From contig JAPLCH010000167.1 in the NCBI GenBank assembly GCA_026392325.1, positions 1-7,469 of the forward strand: a stretch of DNA of 7,469 nucleotides. Reading direction: 5' to 3'. The stretch comes from Solirubrobacterales bacterium (GTDB lineage Bacteria; Actinomycetota; Thermoleophilia; Solirubrobacterales; Solirubrobacteraceae). The position numbers and the translations under genes were made by a program. The notes below the pieces were generated by a model. That model worked only from the letters and a program-made list of their open reading frames with translations, ran no database searches and was not told the DNA's origin. Below, piece by piece: positions 1 through 5,807 of this stretch; within the stretch, counting starts at the first letter, position 1, and each line of letters opens with the position of its first letter.

Positions 1-86
1 GAAAGACGATCTGCCGCGCGCTTGAAATGGCGGAAGGCAAGACAGTTGACCGCCCTTGGAAGCGCAACGCGGTGGTGCCGGTATGA
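1..86 (+). CDS. 3' end of an unidentified upstream gene
   Basis: A reading frame open from the window edge (first full codon at 3) encodes 27 residues ending in RPWKRNAVVPV and stops at the TGA at 84-86. That stop overlaps the ATG of the next gene in an ATGA arrangement. This is the pattern of translationally coupled genes, so the fragment is probably the C-terminus of another enzyme in the same CoA-metabolism operon. The tail is too short for me to name a family. Confidence 0.6.
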   Translation, partial: KTICRALEMAEGKTVDRPWKRNAVVPV

Positions 87-970
87 GCGTTGAAGACCCG
101 GTAATTGTCACCAACTCAATCAGCGGTGCTGTTGCAAACCGTGACCAGTGTGCTGCGATTCCTTACACGCCGGAGGAGTACGCGGCCGAAGCCCGCAGGG
201 TTGTGGACGAGGGCGCAGCAATGATCCACATTCACGCTCGCACGCCTGAGGGAGTTCCGTCCTACGAGATCGAGGACTTCCGCGCGATCACGCAGGCGAT
301 CCTGGCGGAAGTTGACGATGTGATCATCAACTACTCAACGGGCGCTGTTGGCGTTTCGCTTGAGAAGCGTGTCGAGTATTTGCGTGCGCTCAAGCCGGAT
401 GTGGCCGCGTTGAACATGGGCTCCATGAATTACGCCAAGTACTCCAAGAGCCGCAAAGCATTCGTATTCGGCCTTGTATTCGAGAACAGCTTTGAGACGA
501 TCACGACACTTCTCACAGCTATGAACGAGGAGGGCATTCGGCCAGAGCATGAGTGCTTTGACTCAGGTCACATCGCCAACCTGGACCCACTCTTGGACAT
601 GGGAATCCTGAGGGAGCCACTTCAAGTTTCATGCGTGATGGGGGTTACCGGCGGCATTCGTCCGACGGCCAAGAACCTTGCGCACATGTCAGAGCAAATT
701 CCTGATGTAAAACACAACTGGGGTGTGATTGGTGTTTCCCGCAAGCAGTGGGGGCTGGTCGCAGCGTCCTTGAGCCTTGGCGGCAACATCCGCGTTGGAC
801 TTGAGGACAACTTTTACCTTCCCGATGGTGAGATGGCACGCAGCAATGGTGATCTGGTCGCCAAGGCAGCTGACCTTGTGCGCGACACCGGTCGCCGTGT
901 GGCAACTGTCGCTGAAGCCCGCCAGATGCTTGACGTTCCCAAGCGCGAGGTTGCTGGGGTCAAGCCGTGA
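83..970 (+). CDS. BKACE family (DUF849) beta-keto acid cleavage enzyme
   Basis: This 295-residue protein belongs to the 3-keto-5-aminohexanoate cleavage (Kce)/BKACE family. These are zinc TIM-barrel enzymes that condense a beta-keto acid with acetyl-CoA and split it into acetoacetate plus a new CoA ester. Family signatures seen: an N-terminal strand VIVTNSISGA, the metal-binding HxH in MIHIHAR (His49, His51), an IINYSTG strand near 81-87, a VTGGIRPT loop near 188-195, and the C-terminal GLEDNFYL/DGEMARSN block with the metal-ligand Glu241. Length is normal for the family. I chose ATG 83 because it overlaps the preceding stop and begins right before the first barrel strand; an in-frame start at 56 would add nine unconserved residues. 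It overlaps the following gene by 4 nt (GTGA), so the two are probably co-translated. The substrate cannot be read from sequence. Confidence 0.9.
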   Translation: MSVEDPVIVTNSISGAVANRDQCAAIPYTPEEYAAEARRVVDEGAAMIHIHARTPEGVPSYEIEDFRAITQAILAEVDDVIINYSTGAVGVSLEKRVEYLRALKPDVAALNMGSMNYAKYSKSRKAFVFGLVFENSFETITTLLTAMNEEGIRPEHECFDSGHIANLDPLLDMGILREPLQVSCVMGVTGGIRPTAKNLAHMSEQIPDVKHNWGVIGVSRKQWGLVAASLSLGGNIRVGLEDNFYLPDGEMARSNGDLVAKAADLVRDTGRRVATVAEARQMLDVPKREVAGVKP

Positions 971-2199
971 CAGCCGGAGCGTTGGACGGGATCAAGGTCC
1001 TTGACCTTTCCCGGCTGCTGCCAGGACCATTCTGTTCCCTTCTGCTCGCTGACTGCGGCGCCGATGTCCTTAAGGTCGAGGACACGGGCATGGGCGACTA
1101 TGTCCGCTGGGCGCCACCGCACTACCCGGGTGTTGAACACTCGGCTGGGGGCGCGCTGTTCCTGTCACTGAACCGCAATAAGCGGTCAATCCGAGTGGAC
1201 TTGAAGAGCGAAGGCGGAAAACAGGTTCTGCTTGACCTTGTCAAGGACGCAGATGTTCTGCTCGAGTCATTCCGGCCGGGAGTACTCGACCGTCTTGGCG
1301 TCGGTTACGAGATTCTCAAGGAGATAAACCCGGGCCTTGTCTACTGCGCAATCAGCGGTTATGGCCAGGACGGGCCGCAGCGGGAGGCGGCTGGTCACGA
1401 CATGAACTATCTGGCCCAGGCTGGACTTCTGGGCCTTACAGGCGACGCTGACACAGCTCCCATTCAGGCTGCCGGTCAGATCGCTGACATTGGCGGCGGC
1501 GCGCTGATGGCCGCCTTCTCCATCCTTGCCGCACTGCGCGCGCGTGACGCCAGCGGACAAGGTCAGTTTGTTGACGTCTCAATGTTTGACGGCGCGTTGT
1601 CATGGCTTGCCATGCCGGCCGCGAAGACGCTCCTTGAAGGTGCTTCGCCAAAGCGCGGTGGGGTTGAGCTTGCCGGGTCGCTCATCTGTTATCGCCCTTA
1701 TGCCTGCGCTGACGGTCATGTAGCTCTGGGCGCTTTGGAAGCCAAGTTCTGGAAGGCATTCTGTGAAGGGATCGACCGACCAGACCTTGTTGAACAACAG
1801 TTTCAACCGGTCGGGTCAGATGTTCACAAGGAAGTCGTTGAGATCTTCAAGTCACGCACGCGTGATGAGTGGGAAGCCTTCGCGGCAATCCATGACTGTT
1901 GCCTGACCGCAGTCCTTGGACTGGACGAAGCACTTGAGTCTGAGCTCGTCAAGGCGAGGAAGATGGTTGCTCCGCTCACCCAGCCTGGGGCTGAAACACC
2001 CGTTCGTCTGCTCGGCGCACCCGTCAAGTTTTCTGGCACGCCGACTGATACGGATCGCCTGCCCGGCCCTGGTCTTGGTGAACACACCGACCAGGTACTC
2101 GCAGAGCTTGGCTATGACGCGGCGAAGATTGCAGCCTTGAATGAGGCTGGCGCGGTTGCTGGTCCCCCTGATGGGGCGACCGGCTCCTTCATGATCTGA
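967..2199 (+). CDS. CaiB/BaiF (class III CoA-transferase) family, alpha-methylacyl-CoA racemase-like
   Basis: The 410-residue product has the class III CoA-transferase fold: N-terminal VLDLSRLLPGPFCS, then LFLSLNRNKRSI, an ESFRPGV segment, ISGYGQDGP, a middle GHDMNYLA block and a C-terminal GLGEHTDQVL. Residues equivalent to the catalytic set of mycobacterial alpha-methylacyl-CoA racemase (His126, Asp156, Glu241) are present as His144, Asp174 (in IADIGGG) and Glu258 (in ALEAKFW), with almost identical spacing. This favours a racemase of 2-methyl-branched acyl-CoAs over CoA transfer, although a transferase cannot be excluded because Asp145 of the GHD motif is also kept. The GTG start at 967 overlaps the stop of the BKACE gene. 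Together the pair suggests breakdown of a branched or beta-keto acid through CoA esters (inference). Confidence 0.9.
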   Translation: MTAGALDGIKVLDLSRLLPGPFCSLLLADCGADVLKVEDTGMGDYVRWAPPHYPGVEHSAGGALFLSLNRNKRSIRVDLKSEGGKQVLLDLVKDADVLLESFRPGVLDRLGVGYEILKEINPGLVYCAISGYGQDGPQREAAGHDMNYLAQAGLLGLTGDADTAPIQAAGQIADIGGGALMAAFSILAALRARDASGQGQFVDVSMFDGALSWLAMPAAKTLLEGASPKRGGVELAGSLICYRPYACADGHVALGALEAKFWKAFCEGIDRPDLVEQQFQPVGSDVHKEVVEIFKSRTRDEWEAFAAIHDCCLTAVLGLDEALESELVKARKMVAPLTQPGAETPVRLLGAPVKFSGTPTDTDRLPGPGLGEHTDQVLAELGYDAAKIAALNEAGAVAGPPDGATGSFMI

Positions 2200-2230
2200 G
2201 CCCGAACCAGCCGTTCTTCCCAACTCATCT

Positions 2231-2256
2231 TGACCGCTCCCGACAGGGGAGTGTCA
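2231..2256 (+). terminator. Hairpin downstream of the CoA operon, possible weak terminator
   Basis: TGAC (2231-2234) pairs with GTCA (2253-2256), and CTCCC (2237-2241) pairs with GGGAG (2247-2251) around a 5-nt loop. A small internal bulge separates the two stems. There is no T-run directly after it; the nearest is at 2277-2282. It lies 31 nt past the stop of the racemase-like gene, where a terminator or transcript-end structure is expected. Confidence 0.35.
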
Positions 2257-2280
2257 GGACTTGAAAACCAACTGAATTTT

Positions 2281-2332
2281 TTGCAGAATCAGAAGAGATC
2301 GGCGTAGGTTCTATTTGTGAACGTTTAGGAGG
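2281..2332 (+). promoter_or_regulatory. Candidate promoter and strong ribosome binding site for the PAS regulator
   Basis: TTGCAG (2281-2286) and TAGGTT (2305-2310) are separated by 18 nt and resemble weak sigma-70-class -35 and -10 boxes. A near-perfect Shine-Dalgarno AGGAGG (2327-2332) follows, 8 nt before the ATG at 2341. The ribosome site is convincing and fixes the start codon. The promoter boxes are only suggestive. Confidence 0.4.
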
Positions 2333-2340
2333 CGCGTGAC

Positions 2341-3096
2341 ATGGCAGAAGCGGGTTCAGGCAACAAACCCTCAGAGAATGGGTTTCGTAGACCAGCACTG
2401 ATGGCAGATGAAGCTGCGTTCTGGTCAATGTTCAACTCAGCTGAGGTTCCGATGTGGCTGCTTGATGATGATCGCCGTTACATCGCGGTCAACGACCACA
2501 CGGTGAACATGATGGGAATCTCCCGGGAAAGGCTCATCACGATGCGCCGGGAGGATCTCGTTCCGGCCGAGTTGAAGGAGAGTGTTGTGCGTGACTGGGA
2601 TCGTTTTCTGGCAGAGGGTTACAACGTCGTGCACTACGCAACGATGGACGACCGCGGGTTCACGCTTGTCGCTGACTGGATTGACCTGCGCGATGTGCTG
2701 CCCGGCTGCCATCTGTCGATCACTGTGGCTAACGAGACAATTGACCCTCTTGAGGGAGTGAGAGTAAGCGAGGCTGAGCCGACAACGGTTGTCACCTGCG
2801 GTTCCTTGCTTGACTGCACGGCACTTGAGTCCCTGCTGGGCCGGCGCCCTGACATTGATGTTGTCGGTTCGGCCCAGGGCGCCGAAGAGTGCGTCCGCAA
2901 GCTCACCGGACATCACCCTGACGTTCTCATCCAAACCTCGGACACGGGCGCGACAAGGGCCGTGTCAAGCGACTTGATTGAGCGTTACGGGAAGGCATCT
3001 CCAAAAACGCAGGTCCTCGTTCTCAGCTCGGTTGCCTCCCCGATTCAGGCGCAAGCGGCCGCCGCAGGACGGGCAGGCGCAGGGGCCAGGAGCTGA
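2341..3096 (+). CDS. PAS domain plus degenerate receiver domain: N-terminal part of a frameshifted LuxR-type regulator
   Basis: This 251-residue reading frame starts at an ATG with an excellent upstream Shine-Dalgarno. Residues about 30-130 look like a PAS sensor domain (VPMWLLDDDRRYIAVND, then VNMMGISRERL, ending in an LSITV strand). Residues about 148-238 align with a NarL-type receiver domain (LESLLGRRPDIDVVG, HHPDVLI, TQVLVLSS). However, the acidic pair is Cys153-Gly154 and the phospho-acceptor position is Thr199, so ordinary Asp phosphorylation is not expected. After AQ near residue 238 the sequence becomes Ala/Gly/Arg-rich and stops at 3096. The missing end of the receiver and a LuxR HTH continue in another frame from about 3090. 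The intact gene would encode roughly 360-375 residues: PAS, pseudo-receiver and HTH. Signal and target genes are unknown. Confidence 0.75.
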   Translation: MAEAGSGNKPSENGFRRPALMADEAAFWSMFNSAEVPMWLLDDDRRYIAVNDHTVNMMGISRERLITMRREDLVPAELKESVVRDWDRFLAEGYNVVHYATMDDRGFTLVADWIDLRDVLPGCHLSITVANETIDPLEGVRVSEAEPTTVVTCGSLLDCTALESLLGRRPDIDVVGSAQGAEECVRKLTGHHPDVLIQTSDTGATRAVSSDLIERYGKASPKTQVLVLSSVASPIQAQAAAAGRAGAGARS

Positions 3097-3103
3097 AGGC
3101 AGG
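3058..3103 (+). repeat. GCAGG-rich imperfect repeat at the frameshift point
   Basis: GCAGG occurs at 3064-3068, 3073-3077, 3079-3083 and 3099-3103, with CCAGG at 3086-3090. CAGGAGCT is also directly repeated (3087-3094 and 3100-3107). The 8-nt palindrome GCGGCCGC (3055-3062) sits at the left edge. Relative to a normal receiver domain, about 29-32 nt here look inserted, a length class (2 mod 3) that would produce the observed frame change. Confidence 0.5.
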
Positions 3104-3467
3104 AGCTACCGCCTTTGTTATTAGAGACGACGGGGTTGACGCTCTTGCGGACGCAGTTCGGGCTGCTGCCAAGGGTGAGCCCTATGTCAACCCAAGGATC
3201 GCCGCTGAGATTGCGCGTCTCACACTGAATGTTGAAGATCAGCTCTCAGATAGAGAAGCTGAAGTCATGAGACTCGTTGCACTCGGGTACACGAACAAAG
3301 AGATTGGCGAACTCACATTTCTGTCAACGCGAACCATTGAGAGCCATCGGGCCAATATCTCTTACAAGCTTGGGCTCGGAAGTCGCGCGGACCTCGTTCG
3401 TTACGCGATTGAGAACGGGGTCTTTGATCCTTCCCCAGCGGGGATTCAGCACTCCATTCCTCACTGA
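3090..3467 (+). pseudogene. C-terminal part of the same regulator: receiver end plus LuxR/NarL-type HTH
   Basis: In the frame one base back from the PAS reading frame, codons from 3090 give ELKAGATAFVIRDD. This is the typical last strand and helix of a NarL-type receiver, with Arg where the conserved Lys normally sits. A linker follows, then a full LuxR-type DNA-binding HTH: SDREAEVMRL, YTNKEIGEL, TRTIESHRANI and SYKLGLGSRADLVRYA. The frame stops at 3467. There is no convincing start at its head. The first ATG, at 3267, would make a 66-residue HTH-only protein with a poor ribosome site, so a separate small regulator is possible but less likely. It is most simply the broken second half of the upstream gene. 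Confidence 0.75.
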
Positions 3468-3514
3468 CTGAGTCGGCCGTGGGACTTACCTGACGCTTAC
3501 CCGCATGTTCCACA

Positions 3515-3533
3515 ATTGGTGATGTAAACCAAT
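3515..3533. promoter_or_regulatory. Operator-like inverted repeat upstream of the Gly/Trp-rich membrane protein
   Basis: ATTGGT (3515-3520) and ACCAAT (3528-3533) form a perfect 6-bp inverted repeat with a 7-nt AT-rich spacer, 24 nt before the ATG at 3558. The position suits a regulator site overlapping a promoter. I cannot identify convincing -35 and -10 boxes around it, and a 6-bp repeat can arise by chance. Confidence 0.3.
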
Positions 3534-3557
3534 AGGGGTCAGGGGGAAGTGACGCAG

Positions 3558-3959
3558 ATGACGAACGAAGAGAACGCACCCGAGACTCAAGTGCAGTCGC
3601 CAGCAGCGCAGGTGGCTTCAACGCCTCCTGAGCAGGGGAGCAACAAACCCCGATTCCTGGATCGGTTCAGCAGAGGCCCAATTGCCGCAGTGGCCGCCGT
3701 GTTGGGCATTGTGGTTGGCATGGCCGGATCACACCTGATGGACCACCACGAGCGAGGCGGTTGGGGCGGTCACCAAGGTGGCCGATTTGGCATGGAACGT
3801 GGTGGTTGGGGCGGTCAGGATGGCGGTCCCGGAGTACCGCCTGGGATGAGGTACCGACAGGGCGGGGCTGGGGTTGCCCCAGGCGCCCAACAGGCGCCCC
3901 AGGGAAGCGACAAGAGTGGCGCAGCCCCGGCGCAGCCGGCAGCTCCCAACGGTCAGTAG
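3558..3959 (+). CDS. Small single-pass membrane protein with Gly/Trp-rich tail, unknown function
   Basis: The product is 133 residues. It has a polar, Gln/Pro-rich N-terminal segment (1-36), one hydrophobic helix (about 41-61, PIAAVAAVLGIVVGMAG), and then a low-complexity tail with two copies of RGGWGG (15 residues apart) followed by a Gly/Pro/Ala/Gln-rich end. The basic residues before the helix (KPRFLDRFSRG) suggest that the N-terminus is in the cytoplasm and the tail outside. I chose ATG 3558 because the purine run GGGGGAAG (3542-3549) is about 8 nt upstream; a GTG at 3549 would add three residues. The two RGGWGG copies come from a 14-nt exact DNA repeat (3759-3772, 3804-3817). I do not recognise a named family. 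It could be a cell-envelope or stress-related membrane protein. Confidence 0.7.
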   Translation: MTNEENAPETQVQSPAAQVASTPPEQGSNKPRFLDRFSRGPIAAVAAVLGIVVGMAGSHLMDHHERGGWGGHQGGRFGMERGGWGGQDGGPGVPPGMRYRQGGAGVAPGAQQAPQGSDKSGAAPAQPAAPNGQ

Positions 3960-3966
3960 GACTGAA

Positions 3967-4016
3967 GTTTGAGCAGACCTTGGGGCTTGCGCTGAGCAGG
4001 TCCCAAGGTTTCAAAC
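3967..4016. terminator. Probable bidirectional terminator between convergent genes
   Basis: ACCTTGGG (3977-3984) pairs perfectly with CCCAAGGT (4002-4009) across a 17-nt loop. Outside it, GTTTGA (3967-3972) pairs with TCAAAC (4011-4016). It lies in the 70-nt gap between the stop of the membrane protein (plus strand, 3959) and the stop of the DUF2804 gene (minus strand, 4030), the usual place for a shared terminator. No long T-run follows on either strand, so it may slow or process transcripts rather than end them alone. Confidence 0.55.
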
Positions 4017-4029
4017 CTCTAATTGTCAA

Positions 4030-4749
4030 CTACCAGACAGCAGAGTGGCTTTCCATAACCCCGAGCCCGTCGGTGATTTCTCCGGCGTGGGGAATGGAAC
4101 CACTGAACGTCCCGAACGGCTGTGAGTAGCGGGACTTGAGCACCACTCTGTTCTCGTTTGCTCGCCTTACGGCTTCCTCTGCGAAGTCCAGCTGCCCGCC
4201 CTCGGTGAAGGTGACATTGCTGAGGTCGGTGGAGATGTTTGGTGGGCCAAGCTCAGTTGGCACCCCGTCAACCCAGACCGTTTGCTCGCTGCCGCCATCG
4301 ATGTCGTTGAGCCCGTTGACCATGTTCCACGCGATCGCCTGTCCAGCAGCGTTCGTTCCGACGCCGCTTGACCAAAGCCAGTCGGTGTGGCGGGGGTGAA
4401 AACCGGCCGAGTCATCAACCACGGCTGGTGCGGACAGAACCAGCTCACGGCCATCAATGCTCACACGGCCGGTCGCGGGAATTCCACCCTGCTTGCGGGT
4501 CCAAGTCCAAGCCTTGCCGCTTGGTGACACGGTCTCAACTCCAGGACCTTCGTCCAAGTCAAGCTCGACCTCAATGCCAGCGTCGCGGATCAGGAGACGG
4601 CCTTCAGGAACTTCCACTCCAATGTTGCGGATGCTCGTGTGCTCATGAAGTTGTTTGTTCTCCCGGTCCCACACGGCCCAGAACATCTGCTTGAACGGTC
4701 CAATCGAGACATTGGAACTTCGGGGGAATGCACGGCCACATAACGCCAC
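4030..4749 (-). CDS. DUF2804 family protein, main C-terminal part of a frameshifted gene
   Basis: From about 4716 down to the stop at 4030 the minus strand encodes the bulk of a DUF2804 protein, a family of unknown function. Recognisable blocks are NVSIGPFKQMFWAVWDR, GFHPRHTDWLWSSGVG, AIAWNMVNGLNDIDG, QTVWVDGVP and the C-terminal YSQPFGTFSGSIPHAG with GLGVMESHSAVW. The GTG at 4749 formally opens this frame, but its first 11 or so residues (ALCGRAFPRSS) are unlike the family. The true N-terminus lies in another frame at 4877-4717. The gene converges with the Gly/Trp-rich protein and diverges from the nitrilase-TetR pair. No signal peptide or catalytic motif is evident, and I do not assign a function. 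Confidence 0.75.
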   Translation of the reverse strand: MALCGRAFPRSSNVSIGPFKQMFWAVWDRENKQLHEHTSIRNIGVEVPEGRLLIRDAGIEVELDLDEGPGVETVSPSGKAWTWTRKQGGIPATGRVSIDGRELVLSAPAVVDDSAGFHPRHTDWLWSSGVGTNAAGQAIAWNMVNGLNDIDGGSEQTVWVDGVPTELGPPNISTDLSNVTFTEGGQLDFAEEAVRRANENRVVLKSRYSQPFGTFSGSIPHAGEITDGLGVMESHSAVW

Positions 4750-4877
4750 TGCTTACGGAGAACGCCACTGTTGAAGAGCGGAAGCTTCGCCGGGGGAAGG
4801 CTCAGTGAGTTCAGATCTTGCGGGCGCTTGGCCCCATACTCGCCCCGATAGGCCTTGAAGTTTGGTGCGCTGGGCAT
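4590..4877 (-). pseudogene. N-terminal part of the frameshifted DUF2804 gene
   Basis: The minus strand from ATG 4877 reads MPSAPNFKAYRGEYGAKRP, then LPLFNSGVLRKQWRYVAVHSPE, which is a DUF2804-type N-terminus. After about 4716 this frame loses all similarity, while the neighbouring frame continues the family sequence. Moving back one base near GTT (4718-4716) would give the continuous reading HSPEVSNVSIGPFKQ. A run of five G on the plus strand (4722-4726) is close by and is a possible indel site. An in-frame stop at 4889-4887 makes 4877 the earliest start. A GGAGGA ribosome site (complement of 4891-4896) is 13 nt upstream, rather far, and lies in the long dyad 4872-4902. Confidence 0.7.
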
Positions 4878-4902
4878 GGGGGAAGGTTAGTCCTCCATGC
4901 CC
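4872..4902. promoter_or_regulatory. Long dyad between divergent genes, covering the DUF2804 start and ribosome site
   Basis: GGGCATGGGGGA (4872-4883) and TCCTCCATGCCC (4891-4902) form a 12-bp inverted repeat with one imperfect pair (a G-T wobble read on the plus strand) and a 7-nt loop. On the minus strand it contains both the DUF2804 ATG (4877-4875) and its GGAGGA ribosome site, so the folded mRNA would hide them. On the plus strand a short TTTT (4906-4909) follows it, like a weak terminator. It could equally be an operator for the TetR regulator encoded downstream. Confidence 0.5.
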
Positions 4903-4961
4903 GTGTTTTCGTGAGGCGGGGTCCATCGTGGGACAGGCATCCGGGGAGGAGGCGCCCGGTT

Positions 4962-5807
4962 GTAGGCTTTACAAGCATCAGAGCCGCCGCCGTCCAGCTT
5001 CAGTCAGCAGGAGACAGAACAGCCAACTTGGCCGCGGCTGAAACTGGCGTTCGCTCGGCAGTGGCCGCTGGGGCGAACCTTGTCGTACTGCCGGAGAAAT
5101 GGCCACTGCTTGCCGACGATGAAACAACGCTGGCCGGTGCGGAGTCAATTGACGGACCAGCCATGCAGCTTGCCGCCTCCCTTTCCAACGAACTTGGGAT
5201 TGATCTTGTCGCCGGCTCATTTGCAGAGCGAGTTGCGGGAAATGACCGGCTCTCCAACACTTCAGTGCATTTTGGTCCTGATGGTCAGATGAAGGCCGTT
5301 TATCGAAAGATCCACCTCTTCGACGCTCAAGTAGCAGGTCGTTCCTACCGTGAGTCGGACGCCTTCGCGCCCGGAGCAAACCCGGTACTCAGCGAAGCCG
5401 CGGACGGAACTGTCATCGGCATGGCGATCTGCTTTGACCTCCGTTTCCCTGAACTCTTCGCCAACCTTGCCGCAGCAGGAGCGGAAGTCTTCGTCCTTCC
5501 AGCCGCGTTCACGCGGGAGACCACGCAAAGCCACTGGGAAGTCCTCTGTCGAGCGCGTGCAATTGAGAACGGATGCCACTTGGTCGCAGCCAATCAAGAC
5601 GGAATTGATGGGGCTGGACGACCGGCTGGAGGGCAGTCCATGGTCATCTCCCCATGGGGCGAACTCTTGGCCGGTGCAGCGCCAGGCACCTCAATGGCAG
5701 TCGCTGACCTTGACCCGGAGTCAAGGATCACCGCCCAGAAGTCAATTCCAACAGGCGTATTGCGGCGGGATCAGTCATCCTTTAACCCGATGAGGGGTAT
5801 TGGATGA
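4962..5807 (+). CDS. Carbon-nitrogen hydrolase (nitrilase superfamily, Nit1/Nit2 branch)
   Basis: The enzyme hydrolyses a C-N bond, typically an amide, through a Glu-Lys-Cys triad. All three are visible: Glu45 (NLVVLPEKW), Lys116 (VYRKIHLFD) and Cys157 (GMAICFDLRFPELF), numbering from 4962. The HWEVLCRARAIENG segment and a C-terminal SPWGELLAGA block are also typical. The YRKIHLFD and GRSYRESD signature resembles Nit1/Nit2 omega-amidase or deaminated-glutathione-amidase types. The start is unclear. AGGAGG (4947-4952) points to 4962, but that codon is GTA, not GTG. The nearest legal in-frame start is GTG 4911, which adds 17 arginine-rich, unconserved residues and lacks a ribosome site; TTG 4818 would run deep into the DUF2804 gene. 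From 4962 the protein is 281 residues, normal for the family. Its stop overlaps the TetR start by ATGA. Confidence 0.87.
   Translation, partial: VGFTSIRAAAVQLQSAGDRTANLAAAETGVRSAVAAGANLVVLPEKWPLLADDETTLAGAESIDGPAMQLAASLSNELGIDLVAGSFAERVAGNDRLSNTSVHFGPDGQMKAVYRKIHLFDAQVAGRSYRESDAFAPGANPVLSEAADGTVIGMAICFDLRFPELFANLAAAGAEVFVLPAAFTRETTQSHWEVLCRARAIENGCHLVAANQDGIDGAGRPAGGQSMVISPWGELLAGAAPGTSMAVADLDPESRITAQKSIPTGVLRRDQSSFNPMRGIG

Noticed and set aside
2437..2934. 165-residue open frame on the minus strand
   Set aside because: It is antisense to the PAS and receiver domains, with no family similarity I can see and no supporting start site.
3001..3012. A-rich stretch (CCAAAAACG) as a programmed -1 slippage site for the regulator
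   Set aside because: It does not fit the X XXY YYZ slippery rule. A shift here would also destroy the LVLSS strand of the receiver, whereas that strand is intact in the original frame up to about 3057.
3761..4129. 122-residue plus-strand open frame overlapping the Gly/Trp-rich gene and the DUF2804 end
   Set aside because: It crosses the probable bidirectional terminator and the convergent gene, and its composition is that of an out-of-frame reading.
4818..4961. N-terminal extension of the nitrilase from TTG 4818
   Set aside because: It overlaps the 5' end of the DUF2804 gene, has no ribosome site, and the residues are unlike any nitrilase N-terminus.
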